From the NCBI RefSeq assembly GCF_005938745.2, contig NZ_VCBX02000001.1, positions 4,292,501 through 4,356,500 of the forward strand: a stretch of 64,000 nucleotides of DNA. Reading direction: 5' to 3'. Numbering within the stretch: the first letter of the stretch is position 1; every line of letters starts with the position of its first letter. The notes under the pieces are model-generated. The model was not told the origin of the DNA. It was given only the letters and a program-made list of their open reading frames with translations, and made no database searches. Source of the stretch: Rhodococcus sp. KBS0724 (GTDB taxonomy: Bacteria > Actinomycetota > Actinomycetes > Mycobacteriales > Mycobacteriaceae). Position numbers and translations under genes: made by a program. This document shows, one piece after another, positions 63,626 through 64,000 of this stretch.

Positions 63626-64000
63626 CTAGTCCGTGTTGATGCGGAAGCCGACCCCACGCACGGTAGCGATCCGACGTTCGACCGCAGGGCCCTCGTCGCC
63701 GATCTTCCGTCGCAGCCACGACATGTGCATGTCCAAGGTTTTCGAGCCGCGTAGCTCGACGTCGCCCCAGACCTCACGCAGGATCGTATCGCGCGAAACC
63801 ACTTCACCAGCGTGCTCGAGGAGCACCCGCAGAAGCTCGTATTCCTTGTTCGCCAAGGCGATCTCGGATCCGTTGACGAGGACGCGCCTGGCGGCCGGTT
63901 CGAGGCGGATGCCGCCGACCTCGACGATGCTGTCCTCGCGGCTGCCGTGTCGACGCAGGAGTGCGCGCACTCGGGCCATGAGTTCGGCCAACCGGAACGG
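63626..64000 (-). CDS. OmpR-family response regulator, 5' truncated by window edge
   Basis: Only the end of the receiver domain and the DNA-binding domain are inside the window; the frame is open through base 64000, reading ...PFRLAELMARVRALLRR. This is the usual link after the KPF motif. The winged helix contains LANKEYELLRVLLEHAGEVVSRDTILREVWG and ends RGVGFRIN. Cognate kinase follows 8 bp downstream. Target genes are unknown. Confidence 0.92.
   Translation of the reverse strand, partial: PFRLAELMARVRALLRRHGSREDSIVEVGGIRLEPAARRVLVNGSEIALANKEYELLRVLLEHAGEVVSRDTILREVWGDVELRGSKTLDMHMSWLRRKIGDEGPAVERRIATVRGVGFRINTD

Overview
The window looks like chromosomal core sequence from a mycolic-acid actinomycete, most likely Rhodococcus of the erythropolis/qingshengii type. 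This is inferred from high GC content, frequent GTG starts, WhiB regulators, F420 biosynthesis, MtrAB-LpqB, mycothiol-type SigH/anti-sigma genes, arabinogalactan genes (wbbL, rmlD), WS/DGAT, and an alkB-rubA-rubB-TetR alkane cluster. Gene order follows the Mycobacterium tuberculosis Rv3211-Rv3278 segment closely, with a few insertions and losses. No database search was possible, so product names rest on recognised motifs and remembered synteny. Both window edges cut genes: a DEAD-box helicase at the start and an OmpR-type response regulator at the end.

Layout. 1-6.5 kb: helicase, propeller membrane protein, ParA-like ATPase, phosphatase, GNAT, membrane protein, lipid kinase, whiB1. 6.5-10.2 kb: PdtaS-like kinase, biotinyl protein, a 24-residue ribosomal protein gene (bL37-like), anti-sigma factor and sigH with a SigR/SigH-type promoter, and YbaK. 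10.2-13.2 kb: an inserted envelope module of a Thr-rich surface protein, a sortase-like lipoprotein and a SIMPL lipoprotein. 13.2-16.4 kb: SRAP, aroA, rsgA. 16.4-22.7 kb: a lipid island with two paralogous acyl desaturases, their ferredoxin reductase, a DUF6912-like protein, a WS/DGAT-like protein and a HAD hydrolase; tandem palindromic operators control both desaturase units. 22.8-32.1 kb: DUF6459-like protein, secA1, hpf, comF, lpqB-mtrB-mtrA. 32.2-36.8 kb: tmk, ahcY and the alkane cluster. 36.9-44.9 kb: amino-acid permease, CDF transporter, manA, SIS protein, manB, two small conserved genes, whiB2. 45.1-48.0 kb: fbiA, fbiB, NUDIX. 48.0-53.4 kb: SGNH hydrolase, manC, wbbL, rmlD, LCP ligase. 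53.4-64 kb: TIGR03089 protein, ABC transporter with its own two-component system, a small HExxH protein, purE, purK, gtrA, and a second two-component system.

Several groups should work together: sugar nucleotides and linker assembly (manA, manB, manC, rmlD, wbbL, LCP); F420 synthesis (fbiA, fbiB); fatty-acyl desaturation with its electron donor; alkane hydroxylation with two rubredoxins; and envelope surveillance (MtrAB-LpqB, LuxR-type system with ABC exporter).

The most notable non-coding signal is a recurrent TANNNT (often TAGGCT) -10 element lying 6-8 nt upstream of an ATG/GTG, seen at 14 genes, which predicts many leaderless mRNAs. Short tandem duplications at gene ends, one of which supplies the start of the sortase-like gene, are a second theme. 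No CRISPR array, IS element, prophage, rRNA or tRNA was recognised.
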